Part shown: in pieces, positions 1 to 38,639 of the stretch | Layout: every line of letters begins with the position of its first letter | Numbering within the stretch: the first letter of the stretch is position 1 | NCBI RefSeq assembly: GCF_026212465.1 | Contig: NC_080063.1 | Span: 20,076,297-20,140,296, forward strand | Length of the DNA stretch: 64,000 bases | Origin: Amaranthus tricolor | Taxonomy: Eukaryota > Streptophyta > Magnoliopsida > Caryophyllales > Amaranthaceae | Direction: 5' to 3' | Notes under the pieces: generated by a model | The model's database searches: none | Told to the model about the DNA's origin: nothing | What the model saw: the letters and a program-made list of their open reading frames with translations, nothing else | Made by a program: the position numbers and the translations under genes

Positions 1-128
1 ATGAGATTCGTGTTTCCCTAGCCTCATTAGCTGACCAGATGACTCAAATGGAGGCTCGTCTTGGTGCTAAATTGGATACAGTGGAGGTGGAAACAGAATA
101 TATTGATGAAGATGCCCCTGCTTCCTAG
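1..128 (+). pseudogene. C-terminal tail of a retrotransposon ORF
   Basis: An open frame enters from the left edge and stops at TAG 126-128. It encodes a short acidic tail with regular Leu/Met spacing (ending IDEDAPAS) that could form a coiled coil. It lies about 630 bases upstream of the copia 3' LTR on the same strand, so it is most simply the end of the element's last ORF. SIRE-type copia elements often carry an extra env-like ORF in this position, but too little is visible to assign it. Confidence 0.4.
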
Positions 129-756
129 TTCTCTTTTAATATCTTTTGTGTTTCCTTGTTACTATCTCTGTCACCAAACAATTTCTTTGTCTTTTGGTAC
201 CAGCTGGGGTACACCTCTTAAACATTGTTAACTTTGTTAAACCTTTTTACATATGCTACTAACTGTTAGGTTTGATTAGTCATTGCTTATCATGCTTACA
301 TTCATTGTTATTGCTTTTTAATTTGTGCATCCTTATTCTCTCTTTGACTATAACTATATGTTTAGTGCTGTGGTTTGATTGCTTATCTTCTTTTTGAATG
401 ATGTCAAAAGGGGGAATATTTGGCACAAACTTAAATAATTCTTGAGCATGTTTGAGATCTAGTTAAATCTATTATGTTGGACTTATGGATTAAGGTGCTG
501 GTTTGTTTCTGATGTTTGTGTTACTAGTTGTTTGTTTATGCTAATTTCTTTTAAATCAACATTTTTTTTTCTCATTGTTTGATTTTATGATGAAATAATA
601 TAAAGTTGTTGTTTTGATTATTTCTAGAGTAACTGGAATCATGATATTTAGTTAAGAAGAGTTGTTTTGATCTCTAACATACTCTTCAACATTGGTTTAC
701 TCTATTTTGTTTTTAAGTTTGTTTGAAAAGTTTGTCATCATCAAAAAGGGGGAATT
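129..756 (+). mobile_element. Copia element region between last ORF and 3' LTR, with two polypurine tracts
   Basis: This is non-coding sequence. It contains two purine tracts of the same type, TCAAAAGGGGGAATA near 404-418 and ATCAAAAAGGGGGAATT at 740-756. The second abuts the LTR and is the expected plus-strand primer. Duplicated polypurine tracts are known from SIRE-like copia elements. Confidence 0.65.
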
Positions 757-2192
757 TGTTGGACCTCTTGAGTTTTGATGATGACTACACTTTAGCAAAT
801 ATGTGTTTAGAGATTTTGTGCAGGTCGATATCCGGTCGTGATAATGATCGTTGATAGTACCTATGCCTTAGCTTATGGAAACGTACATGTCAAAAGGTTT
901 CAATTGATGTTAGGAAAAGCATATCGCTTGGGATGTAAAATGGAGACAGCAGATCTACTGTTCCTAAGTTCGATGTTCTAGCTAAACTGAAGTCTGGAGA
1001 CAGCACACTGTTCCTGAGCTGAAGGTTGACTACGTTGACTAAAAATTCTGTTTATCATATTTTAATTATTATTTTTTTTAGTTGATGTATTTTAAATTAA
1101 ATTGTTGCAGTAATAATTTATTAAAGTTAATTGGCAAATCGTTTTTGTTAAAGAAAATGAATTCACGTTTTATTTGTTAAGATCCTTTATTTTAGGATCT
1201 ATTTTTAGTAAATCCTGGATTTGTTAAAAATAGAATTAACTAACTTTGAATTAGTCTTAGCAAATCTTTCTAACCGGTTTTTATTCCTAAAAAATAGCAA
1301 GCAATCATTCCCACTAAGATTAACCGTTTTCTAAGTATAGCATAAAGTTCCAGCCATTAATTTGGGGAACAGGAATTACTACTGAAGAAACTGCTACTTT
1401 AGGGAACAGCGGTTATTAAGGGAACAGCGGTTATTGTTTTTGTACACGTGTGATTTGACTTAATCAAATCTTATGGAAATAACCGTGTGTTTGCTTAATC
1501 CACATTACTCCCATGATCTCTTGATAGTGGGATGATGGATTGGATTATTCCATTTTCTTAGGAATATTATTTTCTATAAATTGCAAGTTAATTCCGGTTT
1601 TTAAAAAAATGAGAAGTAATCCAACGTTTTGTGCTTAAGTGTTTTCATACGTTTTTGTTGGATTTTACAAGAAATATTTTGTTCTTAAAATTGCCAATTA
1701 ATTTATAATATTTTCTTGATGCAACTCTTTGATTTATTTTAGAGAATTTCTATCCTTTTTGTAAGGGATTTTGAGAGTTTATGTAATTAGACTCGGGTGA
1801 GTCTAAGGGGGAAGTTAGATAGCTTTTAGTAAAGCTAGAGAGGATTAGCTTATTGTAAAGCTAAGTTTGTTGCTTTGAGTAAAGCAATTAGAGAGTGAAG
1901 AGTTGGCCTAGTTGTTTCGCTTCGAGTGAAGTAAGGTGTTTATTGTAATTGTAACTAATTGCCTTAAACATAGTGAAGTTGTTAGAAATCCCAAGTGGTC
2001 GTGGTTTTTCCTTTTGTTTAGGCCCAAAAGGTTTCCACGTAAAATCGTGTGTCTCTCTTATTATTTTGCTCTTAGTTTAAGCTTTATTTATTTTGAATAA
2101 TTCCGCAAAAACAGGGCACAATCGCTTAAACTTGCAACAACAACAATTCACCCCCCCTCTTGTTGCTGTTCCCGTTCCTAATTGAATCAACA
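757..2192 (+). mobile_element. 3' LTR of a Ty1/copia retrotransposon (SIRE/Maximus-like)
   Basis: The LTR runs from TGTTG (757-761) to CAACA (2188-2192), a perfect 5-bp terminal inverted repeat, and is 1436 bp long. A polypurine tract lies directly upstream. A TATA-like CTATAAA sits near 1574-1580. The R/U5 part contains short GTAAAGCTA and AAAGCAA direct repeats around 1820-1900, as seen in SIRE-type LTRs. Following bases 2193-2197 (GATAC) would be one copy of the 5-bp target duplication; the other lies left of the window. The element is inserted in, or borders, the MULE to its right. Confidence 0.75.
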
Positions 2193-2289
2193 GATACAAT
2201 GCCCTGTGCCTGTATTAAGACTTAAGTATTAATGAAATGTATAACGTGTAAGTTCTATGGATAATAATCAACGTTCAAGAATACTTACA

Positions 2290-2835
2290 AAGTGTGTCAT
2301 CGTCGATGCTGCGGGAGCGTACTGGGCTGCCGCGATGATACCTCGTGGTGTCATCCATCGACGAGTGATGGAGAGGAACCACGGCATGTAATCCGCCGAA
2401 CGGTGCACACGGCATACCCCTCGATGGGAAGTCGTGTAAGCACAGCTACATCAAGTAAAGTGACAGTAGCCTCACCTAGAGGTAGGTGGAAGGTATGGGT
2501 CTCTTGGCGCCACCGCTCGACTAAAGCCGTGACTAGCACCCGAACGACTCTCCCATACGCGATGAGGTGGAAGTCGTACAACCTCGCTTGCTGAAGGTAA
2601 GGGATGATCCGCGCGTCAATGGCCCACGGAGCAGAGTCGGGATGCCTGGTGTATATGGTCTTCGTGTCGAACACCTGAACGCAAAGATTATATTAGCATA
2701 AAGTTAAAGTATTAAGGCGTATAAAATCAAAATACTAAGTTAACTAACCTGGACATCCCACAGTACACCACTCCTGTGATCCGCCTGCATCGTAAGCACG
2801 CTTAGGTCGCGAGGGCCTAGAGCTGCTGGATCCAT
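2290..2835 (-). pseudogene. Plant mobile domain (PMD, MAIN-like) gene fragment
   Basis: Exon 1 (2835-2749) begins with ATG, encodes MDPAALGPRDLSVLT and ends GDVQ-like WDVQ before a GT donor. Exon 2 starts at 2674 after a CAG and encodes RIIPYLQQARLYDF, VTALVERWRQETHTFHL and GEATVTLLDVAVLTRLPIEG, the typical PMD core of MAIN/MAIL1-like proteins. After about 2405 the sense passes to another frame (YMPWFLSITRRWMTPRG, a C-terminal PMD block) and reaches a GTAAGT donor at 2289. About 200 residues expected between these blocks are missing and the frame is shifted, so this is an internally deleted copy. PMD domains occur both in host genes and in MULE and gypsy elements; position next to the transposase suggests the latter. 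Confidence 0.7.
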
Positions 2836-2996
2836 CTCTACTGCAATTCAACAATAACTAAGCGTTTTTTATTGTAAAAACACTTAAGAAATACTCAAAT
2901 TGTTTACTTATGTTATTTATTTGTTTCATAGTCTTTATGTTTATATACTCAAATACAGATACTATTTACCTTGACGTGCAAGTTCTACTGTTTACC

Positions 2997-4716
2997 TTAA
3001 CGGTTGAAGTTACTTAACAAATGCCGCAAGCAAAACCTATGATGGGCATTCGGAGGTTGCCATTCCGGCTCCTCCATGGTTACTAGAATGCCCGCATGTC
3101 TATCAAAAATAACACATAAACCTGGACTATGCATCACATGCTTACGAACACACGCCATAAACCAAGACCACGCAGCTATGCATTCTTTCTCGACCAAAGC
3201 AAAGGCAAGCGGGAAGATTCCTTGTTGCCATCTTGAGCAATCGCAATTAATAATGTATGGCGATACTTACCATACAAGTGTGTTCTGTCAATGGCAATAA
3301 GGGGTTTGCAATACTTGAACCCCTCAATACTAGGTTTAAAAGCCTAGAACACACGTTGGAAAGTTCTAATTCTAGGACGGACGTAAACACCAACATCAGT
3401 ATCTTCCTTAAAGAACCACTCAACTACAGTCCTCGGGGGTTAGAAACTTGCAATGGTTTCAAGAAGCGTGGAAGAAGAGGATAAGAATCTTCCCATGTAC
3501 CATAGATGGAGAGAAGGGCTTGCAGTTTAGCACACCATGCCCGCTTATAGGTCACTTCGACACCAAATTGGTCTTTCACCATTTGTCTTACTATAGAGAC
3601 CTTAATTGATGGGTCTTTAGCAACACAATTTCTAATAAGATTGTTAATCACGGAAGATGTTAAATGAATGTGTCCAACTGACACATTTTCAGCACTTAAT
3701 ACACAACCCCCATGCTTCCCTTTATATGTAAAAATCTCCCATAAAGGTGAATAGGAGCTCTTCCTAGCCCTAAGTCTCCAAGCACACCCTCTCTTACACT
3801 TCAAAGTGAGCACGGTTTAATTTGAAGTCTCAGTTCGGTACTCAACGTTCCTACGAATATGATACAATCTAATAGCATCCAACAACGCATCCTTGTTATC
3901 AAACATCATACCCTTTTGAAACTCTCCTTCATCGGTGTAGGTTGTATCACAATCCCAAGACCTCCAAGAGTTGTCCTCAACGTGTTCATCTACAGGGGGA
4001 ACTAGTGCATAAGGTGTAGGAGGAATGATTGTTGGAATGTTGCCTAAGCTCATGTCATTAGCTAGAGCCTCCTCGTCAACACCCACATCGTCCTCAGAAG
4101 GAGCTTCTACGAATTCATTACTCTCACTATTAACATCTCCACAAGGCTCATTTGTATCTTCTAAGTTAAAAGTATCATCATTTGAGACTTGGTTTTGAAG
4201 TTGATTGAGTTCATTAGAAGAATAAGAGGAAGATGGCATAAAGGGATTTTCGGTTTCTTGGGTAAGGAAGGGCGTATGGGAAGGAGCTGAAGAAGTTACA
4301 TTCAGGAATGCATTTGTTTCCACAACATTATTGACATCTTGATTCCCTAGGGGTACCTCTTCTACGTATAACTCTAAAGAAGGAGTAGAGGTAGACTTTG
4401 AATACTCCCATATTGCATCTATAGCCTCCTTATCCTCAACCGGAAAAGCTAACAAATCTCCACTCATATTGTACTTAAAACTTACATTAACAGTACTTCT
4501 TGTAGTGTCAATGCCAATCTTAGAGCATATAAAATGTTTAAATTCATTCAAATCCATGTTTGAGTTGCATGCAAACAGTTTACGTCTTCCCCCAACATAC
4601 TTAACATTGTTAATACTTGATCGAATTGAACCATTCCAAAAGCATACAACAGTCACACGAAATGAAGTCATTTCTACAACAATACGTACAAAAATCAACA
4701 TCTCCATCACGTTCAT
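2997..4716 (-). pseudogene. MuDR-type transposase, broken
   Basis: The pieces in order are: an N-terminal MuDR-type region (4716-3817, with WRSWDCDTTYTDEGEF and FDNKDALLDAIRLYHIRRN), the DNA-binding part (3813-3424, KCKRGCAWRLRARKS), then the catalytic region (IAIDRTHLYGKY near 3290; FDRHAGI, WQPPNAHHRFCLRHLLSNF at 3197-2997). The first catalytic Asp (AID) and second (FDR) are present. Damage: an in-frame TAA at 3817-3819, a frameshift near 3430, a Trp-to-stop in the VFWAF block near 3340 and another frameshift near 3215. The frame ends at LSNFNR, so the third catalytic region and the zinc knuckle are lost. Confidence 0.8.
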
Positions 4717-5246
4717 AAATATATACTACATAACAAAATTGATTAAATTTAAGTTTTGCATTCAAACATTCTCTACATTAAACTAAAATATTTTCTACAT
4801 TAAACTCATGAACAAACAACCTCAATATGAAGATTATGGCAAATAACAAGTACATTTGACATATTCATAGAGTAAAAGTGTAAATGACCACCATAAATGA
4901 CATACATTTTAAATTCAACAAGAACTAAAAAATTTATAATAAAAACGTACCTTAATAGGCTGTAGATCAACAACAAGTACTAAATTTCAAGTTTAAGAAC
5001 CTGCATTTATGTGAAATTTCATGAACATGTTGTGAACCCTAATTTTCGAAAATGGAAAAAAGCATAAAAAAATAGTACCTTAAGTGAATGTAGGAAGATG
5101 ACAAGCGTAATTAGTAGTACAAACTTGGAATTTGATGAGATTAATTGAAGGATGAAGTTGATTTTAATGGTGGAAAGAAGAGGGAGATCTCGTAGGTTGG
5201 AATGAAAAACTAAACTGAAATGACGAAGAAGATGGAGGACTGAAAA

Positions 5247-5355
5247 CTTAAGTCGCTGTTAGTAACAACGACTTAAGGAGTTGATCGCTGTTACTAACAG
5301 CGAGCTTAAGCTTTATGAATTTTTATTTTTTTTTATTTCGCTATTAGTAAGAGCG
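5247..5355. repeat. Three palindromic subterminal motifs of the MULE
   Basis: Three motifs are visible: 5247-5277 (halves CTTAAGTCGCTGTTA and TAACAACGACTTAAG around one base, one mismatch), 5286-5302 (CGCTGTTA, C, TAACAGCG, perfect) and 5339-5355 (CGCTATTAGTAAGAGCG, imperfect). The same motif recurs at 45151-45742 and 63673-63846, inside elements with related ends. Confidence 0.75.
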
Positions 5356-5486
5356 ATATTACACCAAGCCTAGGTTTGAATGTACGGACGCTTATTTTGG
5401 GATTAATATTTTTACGAAGCTTGTTTTTGGAATAAAGTTGTTAAATAATCTTATTTTTTTCAAATTTCCTATATGTAAAAAAATCT

Positions 5487-5566
5487 TGGGCCTTGGTGGT
5501 GTGGACTATCCATATTCTTTGCAAGTCTAGCCCATACTTGAAAGACAGAAATACTTTCTCAGCCCA
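5487..5566 (+). promoter_or_regulatory. Three TGGGCY (site II-like) boxes upstream of RPL1
   Basis: TGGGCC at 5487-5492 and AGCCCA (TGGGCT on the other strand) at 5529-5534 and 5561-5566 lie about 165-245 bases before the RPL1 ATG. Such boxes are common in plant ribosomal protein and growth-related promoters. Function here is inferred from position only. Confidence 0.45.
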
Positions 5567-5732
5567 ACCAAACTGTTGTGAATTATCTCTCCTCATCCCA
5601 ATTTCTCTTCCTTTCTGTATCTCTCTATTCTCTTTTCTTATCTGCTTCTAATTTATACTTGTACAATTCTACATAACTTCAATTTTGGATAGGCAAATTC
5701 ACTACACTATCTTCATTCTTCTGTGACCAAAA

Positions 5733-8700
5733 ATGGCTTCTGTTACATCTCCATCAATAACCCTCACTTGTGCTTCTTCCAACTTTCATCACCAGCAAGA
5801 CCTTTCCTTTAATCCTTCTTTTCATACCCAGAAACCCCTTTTTCTCAATTATTCAAACTACTCATTAACCCTAAATCAAAGAGAAAGAAAATGTCTCAGA
5901 TGGGTTGATATCAATTCCCAAAAACAGCCCAATTTTAATTCTTTTCACGTTGCTGTTTCTGCAGAAGCAGAGCCTGCTGTGGTTGAGGAAGAGGAAGTAG
6001 AAGGAGAAAGGGGTGGTGTTGCCACTTTGCCTACTAAACCAAAGAAGGGCAAAGCTGCTTTGCCCTTGAAGAGAGATAGGGTATATCACTTATCTCATTT
6101 CTTAATTCTTTTTTTTTTGGATTTTTTTGTAGTTTTAATTTTGGGGAATTATTGGCTTACTGATTGATTTTGCTTCTGGGTTTTGTTTATTTTGTGTTCA
6201 GTCGGATTGTAATTCTGTGATATTGGTGATTGGCAATTACATAATTGGTGCTTTACTTCAGTGATGGGATTTATTGAAGTTCCCAAATTATATATACTGT
6301 GATGAACTGAGAATGGTGATATGAGTCTTGAATTGTAATCATTGTCTAATTAAAGAGTTTAGAATTGATAAGTAGGAAGATTTGAATTTAGGGTAACCTA
6401 TTTCATTTTATTAGTTTATGATAGTTTAGTTAATTAGCTTATATTTGTGTTCTTTTAAGAGGGCTATATTTTCACTTATAGACTGTCTTATGAGTTTCCG
6501 GCAATCTAAATTGCAATTCTTTAGATGCATTGTGGTCCTTGTGGCTTTGCATGAATAGTTATTTTTATCGAGGGTAAGACTGGAGTATCCCTACAAGTAA
6601 GGGTGAAAGGGGAAAGGGAATTGATCCTACCAGTATAGATAGGATTTAAAGGACTTTAAGCTGTGATGTACTAATGCTTGGTTGCTATATTGTCAGACAA
6701 GGTCAAAAAGGTTTTTGGAGATTCAAAAACTTAGAGAAGTCAAACAGGAGTATGACTTGAAAACTGCTATATTTTTGATGAAGCAAATGTCTAACACAAA
6801 GTTCATAGAAACTGCTGAGGCTCATTTCCGTCTCAACATTGATCCCAAATACAATGATCAACAGCTGAGAGCAACCGTACGTCTTAGATTAACAATGTGC
6901 CCCTTTCCCAAGAAAGGGCTTTTTCTTCTGCTTTTTTAATTCTATGAATTCATTGTAAAAGTTCGATGCTGATTGAAGATGCTTCACAGGTGAGTTTGCC
7001 AAAAGGAACTGGAACATCAGTCAAAATAGCCGTGCTTGCTCAAGGTACGGGTTTCAATACATTGTTGAAATTCTCTTGTCTATCTATGAATGAGAATGTC
7101 TCCTATCAGCTTGAGCCAATGGTGTGGAAACAGTTGAAGAATTATACTTTTAGAGCTGCTTCTTTATAATTTTGATAGTTGTTGATAACAACAGTTGCTT
7201 ATTCAGGCTATGTTCAGTTATTATTGTAACTACCACAGTTCATGGTTGAACTTGGTGTGAGTATAGACCTTTCTACATGGACGAAATACACAAGGAATTC
7301 TGAGATGGAGAGGGGTTTAGTAATTTCTTGAAGCTACTTAGCTGGACATGTAGTTTCCATTCATGAGAGAACATGCTGTCTATTAGAAATATAGATAATC
7401 ACATTTCACTATATTATCTTGACTATCGATAGTATTTAGTGTCTTGCTCTAATTTTCAATCTTTGGGTTCAAAATGCAATGATGTGATCTTTTTTGAAAA
7501 CCTTATTATTGTTTCGTGGTGATGATAAGGAGCTCGACTTGTGCAATAGTGAAAATCCTTTTGGGGTCTGTTATGAAATGTAGTCTCAAAAACTATTTAC
7601 TTTTGTCATATCATGAAGTTGAATATGGTATACTGGTGGAACGTTGGATTTCCAACTTCTTGGGTAATCATAATGAATAATTGTTAACCTATATGGTACA
7701 ATACTGTAATCATCACCTATATTCATCTTGGGCAGATCATTCTCCTTTGCACTTTTGAACTGGACCTCTTCTTTGTTCGTGGATACTACTAAAAGTTTGT
7801 TAAAATACCCACCTTGGTTGCATTTTCCATGAGAACTTTTTTAGTTTTAGCTATCATAAACCGACTAGCCCGTCAATTTAGGATGATCCAATTCGGGATT
7901 GTTCTTTGGAGGGCATCAGAAAGGAATTGAAAATAGCAATTTATGGAGAAGAAAAGGTTTCTTTTCGATTCGTATGTTATTGGTCCATGGGATAGGGATG
8001 GAGGAAGAGAAAAGACTGGGTATTTTGCATGGTACTTTAATTGGAATTTCTGAATCAAGACAGGATTCAGGAACCCTGTTTGGAATCGACATGGTATGGT
8101 TATGGACTTGTGTACTAAAAAACAGTGAACTTCACAAAAAACAGCATATAAAAGCTTTAGGATGTCAAACATCACTACATATATGGAAAATCAGTCTTGG
8201 AGCGTTCTCATTTGGAATAAGAGTTTAACTTTGTGTTGGAAGGAACATATTTGATATACATTTTGTGTTCATTTTCCTGAAGATTTGTAACTCAGGCCAG
8301 AATTATACAATTGCAGGTGACAAGATTGACGAAGCCAAAGCTGCAGGAGCAGATATAGTTGGTGGGGAAGAATTGATAGAACAAATAAAAGGGGGTTTTA
8401 TGGATTTTGATAAATTAATTGCAACTTCTGACATGATGGCCAAGGTATTTGCTCTTCTATCACTTCCTGTTATTATGTATGAGCAATTGTAAAGAAGCTT
8501 TTTGCTAGCTATGTCTATCAGTTGCTTCATTTATATGAATTTCATGTCGTGATATCTTTGGCTGGTCAAAGTCAAAATTAAAGCTTCTTGATAAGCTTAT
8601 CCTCGTGTGTGATTTCTGAACTCAAAATCTAATTATGCTCGGTATATGCCACAGGTTGCCAGTCTAGGAAGGATTTTGGGGCCACGAGGGCTCATGCCAA

Positions 8701-9566
8701 CTCCAAAAGCTGGGACTGTCACGACAAATGTCGCTCAGGTAAAACAATTGTGATATTTTGTTGTACATCGGCGTAAATAGCTCTTTAAAACGGCTCATTA
8801 AATCATGTGCATTTCTTATTCATGTGAAATTGCCGATGATGTTTGCCACTAAGGGTTAATCGGAAACAAAGTCCTTAAGTCCTTGTTGTTCCTAACAAGA
8901 GTAAAGTTGCATACATTTGATCCTCCAAACCCCACATAGGTGGGAGCTACTTAATGGCATTAGAGTATGAAATGTTGTTGTTGATCAGCATAAATAGCTA
9001 CATCATTCTTGATTTATTTGAACTGTTGGCTCGTGACACTGACATCAGTCCCTCCAAGAGAAACTCACTATCACTAATAAAGTAATAATAGAAAGGATAG
9101 TTTAAGGGTGTTGCTAATAGAGATGGGCATCCGAGGAAACTAAATGCGGAAAATGTAATTTTTGATCATTCTTATGCTGAGATCAAAAACTGAAATACGT
9201 CGCTTCTATGAATTTCCAGGCAGTGGAAGAATTCAAGAAGGGGAAGGTCGAGTATAGAGTTGATAAAACTGGAATTGTGCACATTCCCTTTGGAAAGTTG
9301 AACTTTGAGGAGGAGGATCTTCTTATAAACTTTCTTGCCACAGTTGTACGTTCTTTTTCCCTTTATCATGGAAATTACGATGTATTCTATTTGATTCTTT
9401 ATAACTTTCGACCTTAATGCTCCAGAAATCGGTGGAGAGCAACAAACCATCAGGTGCTAAAGGAGTATACTGGAAAAGTGCACATATAAGCTCATCAATG
9501 GGACCTTCAATTAAGTTGAATATTAGGGAGATGCTTGATTACAAGCTTCCATCATCAAATGCTTAG
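5733..9566 (+). CDS. RPL1: Plastid 50S ribosomal protein L1
   Basis: This nuclear gene encodes the L1 protein of the chloroplast large subunit; L1 forms the mobile stalk that binds 23S rRNA and helps release E-site tRNA. Exons are 5733-6080, 6697-6876, 6990-7044, 8317-8444, 8655-8738, 9220-9345 and 9426-9566, all bounded by GT-AG and giving 353 residues, the usual length. Residues 1 to about 75 are Ser/Thr/Asn-rich with few acidic residues, a typical plastid transit peptide. An acidic stretch ([10 protein letters not shown]) and a basic linker follow, then the L1 domain: [46 protein letters not shown], the signature [19 protein letters not shown], and [17 protein letters not shown]. The frame is intact. 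It is convergent with SMC5. Intron 3 (1.27 kb) is the longest; intron 5 holds a SINE-like repeat. Confidence 0.95.
7045..8316. other. RPL1 intron 3, no recognised feature
   Basis: This 1.27-kb intron has short open frames on both strands between 7873 and 8228. They resemble no family I recognise and none has a clean start or splice context, so I take them as chance frames. Confidence 0.6.
8830..8985 (+). repeat. SINE-like repeat with (TTG)n tail, RPL1 intron 5
   Basis: The sequence runs from ACTAAGGGTTAATCGGAAAC through GTTGCATACATTTGATCC, TAGGTGGGAGCTACTTAATGG to TGTTGTTGTTG. The same blocks in the same order are seen at 42540-42690 and, reversed, at 21478-21585. TTG tails are known for TS-type plant SINEs. 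There is no clear pol III box left at the 5' side, so it is probably truncated. Confidence 0.5.
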
Positions 9567-10059
9567 ACAATTTTGTGCAAATTTCGTTCAGCCATGTGCT
9601 ATTGCTTCCTATTTCCGAAGAATCTTTGGGCAAGTTCGATAGTTCAAGACGCAAGCACGAGGAATTAAATGGTTCATAGATTATCAAAAGCACATATCTT
9701 CATTCATATGTGTGTGTTCTTCACCATCAAGCTGACAAAAATATTGTAATTTAAAAATGGGTACTTGACCTGTGAAAAAAGCTGTATCGTAGTCTCGAGT
9801 TTTGAATATAGTATGATTTTGACTGGTGTATAGCTTTAATGTGCAAGAGCTTTACTATTCGGATTGAATGATTTAGGAGCAAGAAGAAATGCTATTAGAA
9901 TGTTGACAAATATTCACTTAAAGGTTCTTTTTTTTTTTTTTTTAAATGTGAAAATAAATGTCCTCTAACTACTCATTTTATAAGCAATTAAATGTTCATA
10001 TCTATGTACTTTAACATCATATCTTTTTATTCACAATATAGAAAACAGAAGTAAAATTA

Positions 10060-10292
10060 GCACTTCTTTTGTTTTACTTGTTGCACTTATCAAAGGAAAT
10101 CGTTACTCAATGTTTCTAATACGCATTACGAAAATTACAAAACTATATACTAAAAACTATACACGAAGATGAATCTAATAAAATCTTACAAAAATATATT
10201 TTTTCTTCAATATTTTCTTAAAAATCTTAGTTAAATTTTTCTCCAACAATGAAATTTTTTTAAAGTGGACTAACAAAAGAATGCAAAGGGAG
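10060..10292. mobile_element. Stowaway-like MITE (diverged)
   Basis: Left end GCACTTCTTTTGTTTTACTT and right end (reverse complement CTCCCTTTGCATTCTTTTGT) are similar inverted repeats of the mariner/Stowaway kind, each next to TA. The interior is AT-rich and non-coding. Confidence 0.4.
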
Positions 10293-10436
10293 TAATATTG
10301 TCCATATCTATATAAATTAATAACAATTTTCTCTTGTTTCACTTTTAAATATTTCTCTCAAGTTGTATTTAGTAAACTTGGCTTATTTCTAAGTTTTACT
10401 TAAATTTTTACTTATAATTTTCCCATTTTTTTATAG

Positions 10437-10885
10437 GAAAAATTACCTAAAATAATCCAATCTAATGGTGATTTTCCTACAATAATTCCACCTATTAATT
10501 AACTATGAATAATCCCAACTTTGTGAGTTATTTTCCTAGAGTAAATCCGGTGATCAGATGACTTGCTATAACAAGTTTTATTTTTTTCTAAAACAAAGAT
10601 AAATTAAAATAAAATGTCAAAAAAATATTTAAAAAATGTTCAAAAAAATTTATGATTTTTTTACTATTTGAAACTTATTATGTAAATTTTCAAAATTTTT
10701 CTCTAATTTTGAATTAATTTTCAGTTTAATTTTTTGGTGAATTACCTACTATAGCAGATCATTAGGTTACTCAAGTTTACTCTAGACAAATGCACCTTAA
10801 AATTGAAATTATTCATGATTAATCAATAGGTGGAATTATTATAGAAAAATCATAAAAAAATTAAATTATTCTAGATAATTTTTTC
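10437..10885. mobile_element. Foldback MITE with about 145-bp terminal inverted repeats
   Basis: The left arm starts GAAAAATTACCTAAAATAAT and contains ATAATTCCACCTATTAATTA. The right arm, reverse-complemented, starts GAAAAAATTATCTAGAATAA and contains ATAATTCCACCTATTGATTA. The arms match along most of their length up to the GATCAGATGAC / AATGATCTGC region. No coding sequence and no clear target duplication are seen. Confidence 0.65.
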
Positions 10886-11350
10886 TTCTTTATATAATAA
10901 ACTTGACATATTATCAAGTTAAACTTATTATAAAAAAAACTTATCTTGCTGAGCCTATTTTTACAAAAATTGTTTGTGTTCTCAACTTATTTTTGTTAAA
11001 TTCAGCTTATACCCTAATATGGTGATACCTTAATTTAATCAATTTAACTTATACTTGCCCCGACAAGCCCATAATAAGTACTTGAGTTTGAAATCAAATG
11101 AACACATACTGCTCAGCACCAAAAAATGCATTAATTCAATCATTACATGGCAGATAGCTGCGTTCGAGATCTAAGTAATTAGTTTGCACAAGTAGTGAGC
11201 CTCTTGTCTGTAATATTTCCTATGAATTATGATAGGCTTAATTACAAGAACAAAAAGACCAACTGATTCACAAAAGGAAAATCAAACCTACATTACAGGA
11301 GTTATTTTTAAAATTGTACGATTATTCACAATAAATATTAACACAGATTT

Positions 11351-38491
<27,141 letters not shown>

Positions 38492-38639
38492 CACAGACGG
38501 AAATTCGAAGTTCTTCAACTTCGATTGCAAAACCCTAACTGGTGAAATTTCTGGAATCGAACATGGTACTAGGGTTTATGGGTTGAAGTTTGTGATAAAC
38601 GAGAGAGAGAGAGAGAAATGGCCCCAATTTGCAAGGAAA

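Larger units (their letters stand above)
2193..5468 (-). mobile_element. Decayed autonomous Mutator-like element (MULE)
   Basis: The element is read on the minus strand: outer end near 5468, palindromic subterminal repeats (5247-5355), MuDR-type transposase fragments (4716-2997), then a plant-mobile-domain gene fragment (2835-2290). The outer end, read inward, starts GAAATTTGAAAAAAATAAGA, closely matching the ends of the two short elements at 45042-45850 and 63515-63981. The other terminus is not visible, because a copia LTR ends at 2192. Several stops and frameshifts make it non-functional. Confidence 0.7.
9567..11350. other. Intergenic region and 3' UTRs between RPL1 and SMC5
   Basis: Apart from the two MITEs at 10060-10292 and 10437-10885 this is AT-rich, non-coding DNA between two convergent genes. 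It should hold the 3' UTR of RPL1 (from 9567) and of SMC5 (below 11350). Confidence 0.6.

Noticed and set aside
2292..2594. 100-codon plus-strand frame over the PMD region
   Set aside because: Antisense shadow of the PMD coding sequence.
7873..8228. Overlapping open frames of about 100 codons on both strands in RPL1 intron 3
   Set aside because: No recognisable family, no splice context, and they overlap each other on opposite strands.
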